From contig NZ_LWIG01000066.1 in NCBI RefSeq assembly GCF_002068095.1, forward strand, positions 1 to 64,000: DNA of 64,000 nt, written 5' to 3'. The notes beneath the pieces were generated by a model. It did no database searches, had not been told where the DNA came from, and saw only the letters and a list, made by a program, of their open reading frames with translations. Within the stretch, counting starts at the first letter, position 1; each line of letters begins with the position of its first letter. This DNA comes from Bradyrhizobium sacchari. Its GTDB lineage: Bacteria; Pseudomonadota; Alphaproteobacteria; Rhizobiales; Xanthobacteraceae. Of this stretch, positions 24,511-33,164 are shown one piece after another. The position numbers were made by a program, and so were the translations under genes.

Positions 24511-25932
24511 ATGCATAAAAAGAGCGCCGAGGAGGCGGTCACCTCGCTGCACGATCTTTCCGCGGTCGACCTGATCGCGGGCTATCGCGCCAAGCAATTC
24601 TCGCCGAGCGAGGTGCTGGAGGACGTGCTCGCGCATGTCGCTGCGTGGGAGCCGCACCTCAAGGCGCTCTATGCATTCGATCCCGAAAGCGCGCGCGAGG
24701 CCGCAAAGGCCTCGACCGCGCGCTGGACCGGCGGCGAGCCGTCCGGCGCGCTCGACGGCGTGCCTGTGACGGTGAAGGACAACATCGCGACCAAGGGCGT
24801 GCCGGTGCCGCTGGGCGCGGCCAGCGTCAAGCTGGTGCCGGCAGAGAAGGATGCCCCGCCCGCCGCGCGGCTGCGCGAAGCCGGCGCGATCATCTTCGCG
24901 AAAACCACCATGCCCGATTACGGCATGCTGTCCTCGGGTCTCTCCAGCTTCCATGCGCTGGCGCGCAATCCCTGGGACCTCAGCAAGAACCCCGGCGGCT
25001 CCAGCGCCGGCGCGGGCGCCGCTGCCGCGGCCGGCTATGGTCCCCTGCATCTCGGCACCGATATCGGCGGCTCGGTTCGCCTGCCCGCCGGCTGGTGCGG
25101 ACTCGTCGGCCTGAAGCCGAGCTTCGGCCGCGTGCCGATCGATCCCACCTATGTCGGCCGCGTCGCCGGCCCCATGACCCGCACCGTCGATGATTGCGCA
25201 CTGATGATGAGCGCGATCGCAAAGCCCGACCGACGCGACGGCATGAGCCTGCCGGCCGAGCCGCTGAACTGGAAGGGACTGGAGAAGTCGCCGCGAAAGC
25301 TGCGCATCGGCCTGATGCTCGATCCCGGCTGCGGCCTGGCGCTGGAGAAGCCGGTGCGCGAGGTCGCGGTGAGGGCCGCGAAGGCATTTGAATCCGCGGG
25401 TGCAGTCGTGACGGAAGTCGACGGCATCCTCACCCGCGAGATGCTCGACGGCCTCGACAATTTCTGGCGCGCGCGGATGTGGGACGATCTGTCGAAGCTG
25501 ACGCCGGGCGAGCAGGCCAAGGTGCTGCCCTACATCTTCAAATGGGGCGAGTCCGGTGCGAAGCTCTCGGGTGTGGATGTCATCCGCGGCTTCAACCAGA
25601 CCATGGCGATCCGCGCCGCGGCGTCAAAGCTGTTCTGCGAGCTTGACTATGTGATCTCGCCGACCGCGCCGAACGTGAACTATCCGGCGGAGTGGGCCTC
25701 ACCGACCAACGATCCCATGAAGCCGTTCGAGCACATCGCCTATACCGTGCCGTGGAATATGTCGGAGAATCCGGCCGTCTCCGTCAATGGCGGCTTCGAC
25801 GCCAAGGGTTTTCCAATCGGCGTGCAGATCGTCGGCCGCCGCTTCGACGACATCGGCGTGCTCGGCATGGCCAAGGCGTTCGAAGGCCTGCGCGGCGCAC
25901 AGAAACCCTGGCCGAAGCCACCGGCTCGTTGA
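24511..25932 (+). CDS. Amidase signature-family amidohydrolase
   Basis: 473 residues from ATG 24511. The Ser-cisSer-Lys triad is intact: Lys89 in VTVKDNIAT, Ser164 in NPGGSSAGAG and Ser188 in LGTDIGGSVR, with the family spacing of 75 and 24 residues. The enzyme hydrolyses a linear amide; the substrate cannot be told. It follows the M20D gene with a 2-base gap, so the two are surely cotranscribed and perhaps translationally coupled. Confidence 0.92.
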   Translation: MHKKSAEEAVTSLHDLSAVDLIAGYRAKQFSPSEVLEDVLAHVAAWEPHLKALYAFDPESAREAAKASTARWTGGEPSGALDGVPVTVKDNIATKGVPVPLGAASVKLVPAEKDAPPAARLREAGAIIFAKTTMPDYGMLSSGLSSFHALARNPWDLSKNPGGSSAGAGAAAAAGYGPLHLGTDIGGSVRLPAGWCGLVGLKPSFGRVPIDPTYVGRVAGPMTRTVDDCALMMSAIAKPDRRDGMSLPAEPLNWKGLEKSPRKLRIGLMLDPGCGLALEKPVREVAVRAAKAFESAGAVVTEVDGILTREMLDGLDNFWRARMWDDLSKLTPGEQAKVLPYIFKWGESGAKLSGVDVIRGFNQTMAIRAAASKLFCELDYVISPTAPNVNYPAEWASPTNDPMKPFEHIAYTVPWNMSENPAVSVNGGFDAKGFPIGVQIVGRRFDDIGVLGMAKAFEGLRGAQKPWPKPPAR

Positions 25933-25959
25933 GCACGCATCCAGCGTCTCAGCACAAAT

Positions 25960-26034
25960 CGTCATGCGCGGGCTCGACCCGCGCATCCATCCTCTTCAAA
26001 AAAGATGGATTGCCGGGTCGAGCCCGGCAATGAC
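25960..26034. repeat. Palindromic repeat family C
   Basis: Left arm CGTCATGCGCGGGCTCGACC with GCGCATCCAT, right arm ATGGATTGCCGGGTCGAGCC with CGGCAATGAC, around an A-rich centre (TCTTCAAAAAAG). This resembles a common Bradyrhizobium intergenic palindrome. It lies between the amidase and the crotonase gene. Confidence 0.85.
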
Positions 26035-26070
26035 AGAATTGATTCAAGAATGACAGGGAAGGAAACCACC

Positions 26071-26961
26071 ATGGCGTATGAGACGATCAAATATGAGGTC
26101 TCAGAGCAGATCCTCACCATCACGCTGAACCGGCCCGACAAGCTCAACGCCTTCAACGCGCAGATGCAAGCAGAGCTGATCGACGCGTTCGACGCCGCCG
26201 ACAAGGACGACAATGTCCGCGCCATCATCGTCACCGGCGCCGGCCGCGGCTTTTGCGCGGGCGCCGATCTCTCCTCCGGCGCCGATACCTTCGACCGCGA
26301 CGCGCGGCGCGGGCCGGTGAAGCGCTTCGCCGACGGCAAGGTCGATTACAGCGATCCGCAGGTGCGCGACGGCGGCGGCCAGGTGACCTTGCGCATCTTC
26401 AAGTGCCTCAAGCCCGTGATCGCGGCGGTGAACGGCCCTGCGGTCGGCATCGGCGTCACCATGCAGCTCGCGATGGACATCCGCATTGCCTCGGAGGCCG
26501 CGCGCTTCGGCTTCGTGTTCTCCCAGCGCGGCATCGTGCCGGAGGCCGCCTCGAGCTGGTTCCTGCCGCGCATCGTCGGCATCTCGCAGGCGCTGGAATG
26601 GTGCTATTCGGGCCGCGTCTTCCCGGCGCAGGAAGCGCTCGCCGGCCGCCTCGTCAGCAAGGTCGTCCCGCCCGACGATCTCTTGCCGACCGCTCGCGAA
26701 TTGGCAAAAGAGTTCGCGGCCAAGACCGCGCCGGTGTCGGTGGCGCTGATCCGCCAGATGATGTGGCGCATGATGGGCGCCGACGATCCCATGGAAGCGC
26801 ACAAGGTCGATAGCCGCGGCATCTACGCCCGCGGCCGCTCGGACGACGTCAAGGAAGGCGTGGTGTCGTTCCTGGAGAAGCGTCCCGCGCAGTTCAAGAA
26901 CAAGGTGTCGACGGACATGCCGGACTATTTCCCGTGGTGGACGGAGCGGGAGTACAAGTGA
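26071..26961 (+). CDS. Crotonase-family protein (enoyl-CoA hydratase-like)
   Basis: 296 residues from ATG 26071, with GAAGG before the start. The crotonase landmarks LNRPDKLNAFN, GAGRGFCAGADLS and NGPAVGIGVTMQLAMD are present. The two hydratase glutamates are not: the first position is Thr130 and the second Phe150. A different acidic residue, Glu158 in RGIVPEAASSWFLPR, is placed where isomerase-type members of the superfamily keep theirs. So it may be an isomerase or another crotonase reaction rather than a classical hydratase. It is separated from the amidase by a palindromic repeat, and operon membership is unclear. Confidence 0.85.
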   Translation: MAYETIKYEVSEQILTITLNRPDKLNAFNAQMQAELIDAFDAADKDDNVRAIIVTGAGRGFCAGADLSSGADTFDRDARRGPVKRFADGKVDYSDPQVRDGGGQVTLRIFKCLKPVIAAVNGPAVGIGVTMQLAMDIRIASEAARFGFVFSQRGIVPEAASSWFLPRIVGISQALEWCYSGRVFPAQEALAGRLVSKVVPPDDLLPTARELAKEFAAKTAPVSVALIRQMMWRMMGADDPMEAHKVDSRGIYARGRSDDVKEGVVSFLEKRPAQFKNKVSTDMPDYFPWWTEREYK

Positions 26962-26968
26962 CGCGAAG

Positions 26969-27089
26969 CGTCATCCCGGGGCGATGCGAAGCATCGAACT
27001 ATGGTGCGCACTTTCGCACCTGAGGATCTCGAGATTCTTTGGTGCGCAATTGCGCACCAGAGTTCGCCCTTTGGGCGCCCCGGAATGAC
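26969..27089. repeat. Palindromic repeat family B, copy 1 (expanded centre)
   Basis: Outer arms CGTCATCCCGGGGCGATGCG and GGGCGCCCCGGAATGAC enclose smaller hairpins, including GGTGCGCA-ATTGCGCACC (about 27041-27058) and an AGATTCTT stretch. It lies between two convergent genes and could act as a bidirectional transcript end. Confidence 0.75.
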
Positions 27090-27100
27090 TGTGGTGGAGG

Positions 27101-28078
27101 TCACTCCATCACCAGCGCCACGCGTCCGATCGCCTTGCGATCGATCAATAGCCGCATCGCCTTCGCAAACTCCGCTAGCGGCAGTCGGTGCGAGACGTTC
27201 GGGCGCAGCTTGCCCTCCTCCGCCCACCGCAAGAGCGCCTTCAGGCGCACTTCGCCGAGCGCGGGGTTTTTCCGTGCCGCCTCGCCGGCGCGCACGCCGA
27301 GAACGCTGGCGCCCTTGATCAGCAGCAGGTTGGTCTTCGCCGAGCCGATGCCGCCGGTGAAGCCGATCACCAAGAGGCGCGCGCCCCAGGCGATGCAGCG
27401 CATCGAGTTCTCGAACACCTCGCCGCCCACTGGGTCGAACACGACGTCGGCGCCGCGGCCGTTGGTGATGCGCTTGACGGCGTCGCGAAACGGCTCGCGA
27501 TCGTAGCGGATGAGATGATCGGCACCGCGCGATTTCGCGATCGCGAGCTTGTCGTCGCTGGAGGCCGTTGCGATCACGGTCGCGCCCAGCAACTTGCCGA
27601 TCTCGACGGCGGCAAGGCCGACGCCGCCGCCGGCGCCGTGCACCAGCAGCACCTCGCCCGGCTCGACCCGGCCGCGATCGATCAGCGCGTGATAGGCCGT
27701 GCCGTGACCGGCGAGATAGGTCGCAGCTTCCGCATAGTCGAAGGTGGACGGCTTAGGGGTGAGTTGCGACGGCGTCACCACGGCCTCGTCGGTAAACGCG
27801 CCATGGCGCATCTTGACGATGACTTTGTCCCCGACGGCGACGCCCCTCGCCTCCGCGCCCAATTCAGTCACGTCGCCGGCAGCCTCCATGCCGGGCGTGA
27901 ACGGCAGCTCGGGCTTGAGCTGATATTCGCCGGCCGCCATCAGCACGTCGGGAAAATTGAGCCCAGCGGCGCGGATCGCGACGCGGACCTCGCCCGGCTT
28001 CAGGGCGCGCGACGGAAACTCCTCCAACCCCAAGGTCTCGGGCGCACCAAGCGCGCGGCAGACGACAGCGCGCACCAT
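27101..28078 (-). CDS. NADPH:quinone oxidoreductase (zinc-free MDR family)
   Basis: 325 residues. The N-terminal catalytic half has GLNFPDVLMAAGEYQ and FTPGMEAAGDV, and the nucleotide-binding motif is HGAGGGVGLAAVEIGKLLG near residue 150. No structural zinc-site cysteines are seen, as in QOR-type medium-chain reductases. It would reduce quinones or enones with NADPH in the cytosol. Its ATG shares a base with the TGA of the upstream isomerase gene (TGATG at 28080-28076), so it is translationally coupled. Confidence 0.88.
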   Translation of the reverse strand: MVRAVVCRALGAPETLGLEEFPSRALKPGEVRVAIRAAGLNFPDVLMAAGEYQLKPELPFTPGMEAAGDVTELGAEARGVAVGDKVIVKMRHGAFTDEAVVTPSQLTPKPSTFDYAEAATYLAGHGTAYHALIDRGRVEPGEVLLVHGAGGGVGLAAVEIGKLLGATVIATASSDDKLAIAKSRGADHLIRYDREPFRDAVKRITNGRGADVVFDPVGGEVFENSMRCIAWGARLLVIGFTGGIGSAKTNLLLIKGASVLGVRAGEAARKNPALGEVRLKALLRWAEEGKLRPNVSHRLPLAEFAKAMRLLIDRKAIGRVALVME

Positions 28079-28686
28079 CAGGCCGCGCTCGCCTTGTTGC
28101 GCTCAAGGGCCTCGCGGATCAGCGGCAAGCGGTCATTGCCGAAATACATGTCGGTCTTGTTGACAAAAATCGTCGGCGAACCGAAGCCGCCGCGCGCCAC
28201 GACCTCTTCGGTGTTGGCCTTGAGCTGGTCCTTGATGCCCTGCTCGGAGATGCCGGCAAAGAATTTCTGCTCATCGATGCCGACCTTGCTGCAGATCCCG
28301 GCCAGCACCGCGTCCTGCGAGATATCCTTGTCCTCGCCCCAATAGGTCTCAAACACGGCGGTCGCGAACGGCACCGTGTCCGCACCCAACCAGATGCAGC
28401 CGCGCATCGCCTTGACGCTGTTCACCGGAAACACCGTCGGCGGCATCTTGATCGACAGGCCCGCCGAGCGCGCCCAATCGGCGAGGTCCTTTTTCATGTA
28501 GCGCGCCTTCAGCGGCACCGGCTTCTCGCGCTGTGCATAGACGCTCGGATTGACGGTGTTGAAGATGCCGCCGACCAGGATCGGTCGCCAGACGATCCCG
28601 GCACCGCACTCCCTGGCCAGCGGCTGGATGTTGTGGAAGGCGAGATAGGTCCAGGGGCTGGAACAGTCGAAGAAGAATTCGATCAT
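28078..28686 (-). CDS. DsbA-family protein, 2-hydroxychromene-2-carboxylate isomerase-like
   Basis: 202 residues from ATG 28686. The start MIEFFFDCSSPWTYLAF matches the kappa-GST/HCCA isomerase fold, in which Ser at the C/S-SPW-x-Y position activates glutathione. RPILVGGIFN, PVNSVKAMRG and the C-terminal GFGSPTIFVN follow, the last with the cis-Pro. Known members isomerise naphthalene or chromene intermediates using glutathione. It precedes a quinone oxidoreductase and follows a GST on the same strand, which suggests a small detoxification unit. Confidence 0.85.
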   Translation of the reverse strand: MIEFFFDCSSPWTYLAFHNIQPLARECGAGIVWRPILVGGIFNTVNPSVYAQREKPVPLKARYMKKDLADWARSAGLSIKMPPTVFPVNSVKAMRGCIWLGADTVPFATAVFETYWGEDKDISQDAVLAGICSKVGIDEQKFFAGISEQGIKDQLKANTEEVVARGGFGSPTIFVNKTDMYFGNDRLPLIREALERNKASAA

Positions 28687-28725
28687 GGCGTTTTCCTTGT
28701 GTCTCGTGTGTCCCGCTCTCTCACC

Positions 28726-28813
28726 CGTCATTGCGAGCGAAGCGAAGCAATCCAGAGATGCATCCGTGGAAACAGCCTGGATTGCTTCGTCGCAAGGGCT
28801 CCTCGCAATGACG
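28726..28813. repeat. Palindromic repeat family A, copy 3
   Basis: CGTCATTGCGAGCGAAGCG left arm; right arm CCTGGATTGCTTCGTCGCAA with CTCCTCGCAATGACG. It lies between the GST stop (28829) and the isomerase start (28686), which are genes of the same strand. Confidence 0.9.
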
Positions 28814-28828
28814 GTTGTGGCGAACAGC

Positions 28829-29530
28829 CTACCGCTTTCCCAACACTTCCTTCGCACGCTGGCCGAACATGATCTTGCGTGATTCCTCGTCGAACGGCTC
28901 TTTCACGAATTTTCCGATCGCAAGCCCGGCCTGCACCTGCGGCCGCGCCCGAACCTCGGCGTACCAGCGTTTCACGCTCGGATAGTCGTCGAGCGTAAAG
29001 CCCTGCGCCTTGTGGGTCATGGTCCAGGGAAAACAGGCGATGTCGGCGATGGAATAGTCGCCGGCGACATAGGCGCCGGTCTTGGCCAACTGCCGGTCGA
29101 GCACGCCGTAGAGCCGCGCCGCCTCGTCGCGATAGCGCTCGATCGCGTAAGGGATCTTCTCGGCCGCATAAAGCGCGAAATGGCCGTGCTGGCCGAGCAT
29201 CGGCCCCAGGCCCGCCATCTGCCACATCACCCACTGGATGGTGGTGGAGCGCCCGCGCAAATCGCTGGCCAAGAAACGACCGGTCTTCTCCGCGAGATAG
29301 ATCAGGATCGCGCCGGTCTCGAACGCCGAGAACGGCGCGCCGCCGTCGGCCGGCTCATGATCGACGATCGCGGGGATCCGGTTGTTCGGGGAGAGCGCCA
29401 GAAATTCAGGGCTGAACTGCTCGCCGGCGCGGATATTCACGGGGATCACCTTATAGGGAAGCCCGAGTTCCTCCAGCATGACCGAGATTTTCCAGCCATT
29501 CGGCGTCGGTGCGTAATAGAGGTCGATCAT
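28829..29530 (-). CDS. Glutathione S-transferase family protein
   Basis: 233 residues from ATG 29530. The thioredoxin-fold N-terminal half begins MIDLYYAPTPNGWKISVMLE and has NNRIPAIVDHEP (cis-Pro) and SAFETGAILIYLAEK, the glutathione-binding segment. Residues 95-215 form the helical half with GDYSIADIACFPW. The layout resembles YghU/YfcG-type bacterial GSTs that act on disulfides. The frame continues open upstream, but ATG 29530 fits the family N-terminus. Confidence 0.88.
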   Translation of the reverse strand: MIDLYYAPTPNGWKISVMLEELGLPYKVIPVNIRAGEQFSPEFLALSPNNRIPAIVDHEPADGGAPFSAFETGAILIYLAEKTGRFLASDLRGRSTTIQWVMWQMAGLGPMLGQHGHFALYAAEKIPYAIERYRDEAARLYGVLDRQLAKTGAYVAGDYSIADIACFPWTMTHKAQGFTLDDYPSVKRWYAEVRARPQVQAGLAIGKFVKEPFDEESRKIMFGQRAKEVLGKR

Positions 29531-29665
29531 GACCTTTCCATTGACCTTTCCTTTTGCGCCTTCCCTGTCGCCGCCGCTGGAATAGAGAGCGACTTTCGTT
29601 GTTCTGTACCTCGACGTTAGGACATGGCAGGAAGGGGCGCAACTGAACCTGCCGGGAGAGCCGCC

Positions 29666-30688
29666 ATGATGTTTCCAACCACGATCGCCGGCTCCTTGCC
29701 GAAACCGGAATGGCTCGCCGAGCCCAACATGCTCTGGGCGCCCTGGAAGTCCCAAGGCGACGAGCTCGCCCGCGCCAAGCGTGACGCGACGCTGATCTGG
29801 CTGAAGATCCAGGAGGACGCCGGCATCGACATCGTCACCGAGGGCGAGCAGGCCCGGCAGCATTTCGTGCACGGTTTTCTGGAGAAGATCGAGGGCATCG
29901 ATTTCGCCCACAAGGTCGAGATGGGCATCCGCAAGGACCGCTACAAGGCAATGGTGCCGCAGGTGGTCGCGCCGCTCCGGCTGAAGGACCGCGTCCATGC
30001 CTTCGAGGCGCGCGTCGCGCGCACGCATACGAAGAAGAAGCTGAAATTCACCCTGCCCGGCCCGATGACCATCATCGACACCATTGCCGACCGCTATTAT
30101 GGCGACCGCGTCAAGATGGCGTTCGCCTTCGCCGAGCTCTTGAACGAAGAAGCCAAGGCGCTGCAGGCCGACGGCGTCGATCTCGTGCAGTTCGACGAGC
30201 CCGCCTTCAACGTCTACATGGACGAGGTCAACGACTGGGGCATCAAGGCGCTGGAGCGCGCCGCGCAGGGCCTCACCTGCGCCACCGCCGTGCACATCTG
30301 CTACGGCTATGGGATCAAGGCCAACACGGACTGGAAGGAGACGCTCGGCGCGCAATGGCGGCAGTATGAGCAGATCTTCCCCGCGATCGACGCGAGTCCG
30401 ATCCAGCAGGTCGCGATCGAGTGCCGCAATTCGAAAGTGCCGCTCGACCTGCTCGCGCTCCTGAAGACCAAGATCGTGCAGGCCGGCGTGATCGATGTCG
30501 CCAGCGATACGGTCGAGACCGCCGAGGACGTCGTCAAGGTGATCGACGCGGTGTCGAAATTCGTTCCCAAGAGCAACATCATCGCCACCACCAATTGCGG
30601 CATGGCGCCGATGCGGCGCGAGATCGCCGAAGCCAAGCTGATGGCGCTCGGCGCCGGCGCGGCGCTGGCGCGCGAAAGGCTCTCGTAG
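29666..30688 (+). CDS. MetE-like (cobalamin-independent methionine synthase C-terminal type) protein
   Basis: 340 residues, about the size of a single MetE C-terminal barrel. It has FPTTIAGSLPKPEWL, the start of the barrel, IVTEGEQAR, LVQFDEPAFN (acidic ligand region), VHICYGYG (His and Cys zinc ligands) and GVIDVASDTVETAEDV, ending NCGMAPMRREIAEAK with the last Cys. The zinc site therefore looks complete. Short MetE-like proteins may use other methyl donors or corrinoid partners, so the exact reaction is unknown. No riboswitch is seen upstream. Confidence 0.82.
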   Translation: MMFPTTIAGSLPKPEWLAEPNMLWAPWKSQGDELARAKRDATLIWLKIQEDAGIDIVTEGEQARQHFVHGFLEKIEGIDFAHKVEMGIRKDRYKAMVPQVVAPLRLKDRVHAFEARVARTHTKKKLKFTLPGPMTIIDTIADRYYGDRVKMAFAFAELLNEEAKALQADGVDLVQFDEPAFNVYMDEVNDWGIKALERAAQGLTCATAVHICYGYGIKANTDWKETLGAQWRQYEQIFPAIDASPIQQVAIECRNSKVPLDLLALLKTKIVQAGVIDVASDTVETAEDVVKVIDAVSKFVPKSNIIATTNCGMAPMRREIAEAKLMALGAGAALARERLS

Positions 30689-30693
30689 CGGCG

Positions 30694-30921
30694 ATGATCC
30701 GGCCGGCAATCCTCGCCGCGGCAGTCGTTGCGACCGCGGCTTCGGCGCGCGCGGAGGACCGCTCCGTGCTCGTCAATTGCAAGGCGATGGTCGAACGGGC
30801 ATCGACGGATGCGCATGCCGCGAGCGAAGCCGAGCTGACCCGCTGCCGACAGGTGATCCGCGAATGGGCGCTGCGCGATGCCCGGATGACCGTCGATGAA
30901 GAAGGCAAGTCGCTGCGCTAG
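30694..30921 (+). CDS. Small secreted protein of unknown function
   Basis: 75 residues from ATG 30694, only 5 bases after the MetE-like stop. Residues 1-20 form a signal peptide (MIRPAILAAAVVATAASARA) likely cut before EDRS. The mature 55-residue part has two Cys (NCKAMVE and LTRCRQV), which may form a disulfide, and is highly charged. The last four bases overlap the 3' end of the convergent gene on the other strand. No family recognised. Confidence 0.6.
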   Translation: MIRPAILAAAVVATAASARAEDRSVLVNCKAMVERASTDAHAASEAELTRCRQVIREWALRDARMTVDEEGKSLR

Positions 30922-31535
30922 CTGCGCGCCGTCGGATGCAGCACCGGCTGATATCCGGCGATGATCGCACGCAGCGTGGACGGCGGCGTCAGCAACATCG
31001 GACGATCGAGGGCGGGTGCATGCGGGGCGTAGCCCGCGAACGACCACCGCAACGCCTTGCCCTGCGTCACCAGAAAGCTCTCGTCACCCTGCTGCACCAT
31101 TGCGCCATCAGGCAATTGCGCGAGCGGCATCGGCAATTCGTGCAGCCGTTTCCTGCCACGATCGAGCCGCTCCTGATGCAGAACGACATCCATTGCCTTC
31201 GCGCTGATGCCGCTCACACCATTGCCCTTCTCCCACGCGGCGCGAAAGCGCTTGGCATCGTCGCGGCGGCAAAAGAAGCAGGGCCGGTGCCCGGCCGCAA
31301 AGGCGGTGGCCTCGTCGAGGAAGAACAGCTCGGTCCAGCTCCGACGCGCCATCACCGGCCGCCGCCATCCCCGGAATTCGCATAGGCAGGTGATCCACGC
31401 CGATGTCGACCAGCGCTTCTTCAGCAGCGTCTTCGTCGCGGGATCATGGATGATGCCGCGGTTGCCGGTGAACATCCCGCGATGCGGCGTCGCGATGACG
31501 TCGCCGGTCGGCGTGACGCGGTTTTGCAGAGGCAT
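30918..31535 (-). CDS. Conserved protein of unknown function with a Cys-x-x-Cys motif
   Basis: 205 residues. The centre has FFLDEATAFAAGHRPCFFCR, where GHRPCxxC resembles a metal or small-molecule site. VTPTGDVIATPHRGMFTGNRG at the start and LRWSFAGYAPH near the end are also distinctive. No signal peptide or membrane helix. I do not recognise a characterised family. It starts at ATG 31535 just beside a family A repeat and overlaps the small secreted protein gene by four bases at its 3' end. Confidence 0.65.
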   Translation of the reverse strand: MPLQNRVTPTGDVIATPHRGMFTGNRGIIHDPATKTLLKKRWSTSAWITCLCEFRGWRRPVMARRSWTELFFLDEATAFAAGHRPCFFCRRDDAKRFRAAWEKGNGVSGISAKAMDVVLHQERLDRGRKRLHELPMPLAQLPDGAMVQQGDESFLVTQGKALRWSFAGYAPHAPALDRPMLLTPPSTLRAIIAGYQPVLHPTARS

Positions 31536-31548
31536 GGCCGCCTCCGCC

Positions 31549-31635
31549 CGTCATTGCGAGCGAAGCGAAGCAATCCAGAAATGCATCCGCGCAAACAGTC
31601 TGGATTGCTTCGTCGCTTCGCTCCTCGCAACGACG
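31549..31635. repeat. Palindromic repeat family A, copy 4
   Basis: Left arm CGTCATTGCGAGCGAAGCG; right arm GTCTGGATTGCTTCGTCGC with CTCGCAACGACG. It lies between the gpt stop and the start of the next minus-strand gene. Confidence 0.9.
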
Positions 31636-31639
31636 GCGA

Positions 31640-32167
31640 TCACGCCGCCCCGTCGCGCAGCGGCGGGTGGTAGGACAGCGCGGTGTCCCAGGGGAAGAAG
31701 ATCCAGGTGTCCTGCGACACCTCGGTGATGAAGGTGTCGACCAGCGGACGTCCCATCGGCTTGGCGTACACGGTAGCGAAATGTGCGTCGGGCAGCATCT
31801 CGCGCACCATCCTGCCGGTCTTGCCGGTGTCGACGAGGTCGTCGACGATCAGAAGCCCCTTGCCGGTGCCGCCGCCGAGCTTCATCGCCGCCTCGGAAAT
31901 GCCCTTGAGCACCTGCAGCTCGCCCTGCTTGTTGTGGTCGTAGCTCGCAATGCAGACCGTATCGATCACGCGCACGCCGAGCTCGCGCGCGACGATCGCG
32001 GCCGGCACCAGGCCGCCGCGGGTGATCGCGATGACCGCGTGGAACGGACCGACCTCGTTGAGCCGCCAAGTCAGCGCCCGGCAATCCCGGTGGAACTGGT
32101 CCCACGAGACCGGAAAGGCCTTGCCCGCCCGCTCCTGCGCACTCAGTTCCGGTGCTTCACCCGCCAT
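31640..32167 (-). CDS. gpt: Xanthine phosphoribosyltransferase
   Basis: 175 residues from ATG 32167. The PRPP loop GLLIVDDLVDTGKT and the base-binding end QDTWIFFPWD match E. coli Gpt closely, as do ITRGGLVPAAIVARELG and DTVCIASYDHN. It makes XMP or GMP from the free base and PRPP in purine salvage. An ATG 30 bases further upstream (32197) is in frame but adds residues absent from the family. Confidence 0.93.
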   Translation of the reverse strand: MAGEAPELSAQERAGKAFPVSWDQFHRDCRALTWRLNEVGPFHAVIAITRGGLVPAAIVARELGVRVIDTVCIASYDHNKQGELQVLKGISEAAMKLGGGTGKGLLIVDDLVDTGKTGRMVREMLPDAHFATVYAKPMGRPLVDTFITEVSQDTWIFFPWDTALSYHPPLRDGAA

Positions 32168-32204
32168 CGTCGTCTCCTGCCATTCGTCCGCCGGCAACTT
32201 GGTG

Positions 32205-32942
32205 CTAGCGGGTGATGTTCAATCCCGCCAGCATTTCCTTCACTGCGGCCATCGCCGCCGCGAGCTTGTCGGCATCGCGCGATCGCACCACCAGGTTGGT
32301 GTTTGGCTTCTGCTCCTCGTCCATGAAGGGATAGCTGCCGATGATGGTGTCGGGATGGGCGGCGGCGATCGCCCGCAGCGGGCTGCCGATGTCACCCTCC
32401 CGCGCATTGGCCCGAACCGATTCGGAGAGCATGCGCACGCCCGATTTCAGCTTGGGCGAGACGATGTCCATCATCGCCTGCATGATCGAGGGCACGCCGG
32501 CCATCACGATGACATTGCCGATCTTGAAGCCGGGGGCGAGGATGGTGGCGCTCTGGATCAGCTCGGCCCCATCGGGGATGCGGGCCATGCGCAGGCGGGC
32601 CTCGTTGAGGTCCTGCTCGCTCCAGCGCTCGCGGAAGCGGGCGACCACCTCCGGGTGATGGTCGATGCCGACGCCGAAGGCCTTGGCGACGCTGTCGGCG
32701 GTGATGTCGTCATGGGTCGGCCCGATGCCGCCGGTGGTGAAGACGTAGGTGTAGCGATGCCGCAGTGCATTCAACGCGGCGATGATGTCGGCCTCGTCGT
32801 CGGAGACGACACGGACTTCCTTCAGGTCGATGCCGATATTGGTCAGATATTCGGCGATGAAGCCGATATTCTTGTCCTTGGTCCGGCCCGACAGGATTTC
32901 GTCCCCAATGACCAGAATGCCCGCCGTGACGATCTCGCTCAT
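32205..32942 (-). CDS. MoaB/CinA N-terminal-type molybdopterin-binding domain protein
   Basis: 245 residues. TAGILVIGDEILSGRTKDKN, TTGGIGPTHDDITADSVAKA and VIVMAGVPSIMQAMM are the MoCF/CinA-N signatures. The C-terminal amidohydrolase domain of full CinA (nicotinamide mononucleotide deamidase) is absent, so it is a stand-alone form common in alphaproteobacteria. Nucleotide or pyrophosphatase activity (ADP-ribose, FAD) is known for some relatives, but the function here is uncertain. It lies 37 bases upstream of gpt on the same strand. Confidence 0.85.
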   Translation of the reverse strand: MSEIVTAGILVIGDEILSGRTKDKNIGFIAEYLTNIGIDLKEVRVVSDDEADIIAALNALRHRYTYVFTTGGIGPTHDDITADSVAKAFGVGIDHHPEVVARFRERWSEQDLNEARLRMARIPDGAELIQSATILAPGFKIGNVIVMAGVPSIMQAMMDIVSPKLKSGVRMLSESVRANAREGDIGSPLRAIAAAHPDTIIGSYPFMDEEQKPNTNLVVRSRDADKLAAAMAAVKEMLAGLNITR

Positions 32943-33164
32943 AAACTCTGTCCCTCACCTGTGGCACCGACTTTGCCGAGGTAACGCGTTGAAGTCACGC
33001 GGTTTTGCTGCCGAAATAAGCAGTCCTCAGCCATTTTTTCAGGCAAGCCGCCGTCCGTCCCCGCTAAATCCTGCCAGTCCATGCTTATCGCGCTGGCCCG
33101 GCCCTTGCTACCACATGAAAGTCATGCACTCTTGCCGCATGGCCAGGGAGACAAGTCGGGATCT

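Noticed and set aside
28829..30709. Long minus-strand frame fused to the GST
   Set aside because: The part upstream of 29530 is antisense to the MetE-like gene.
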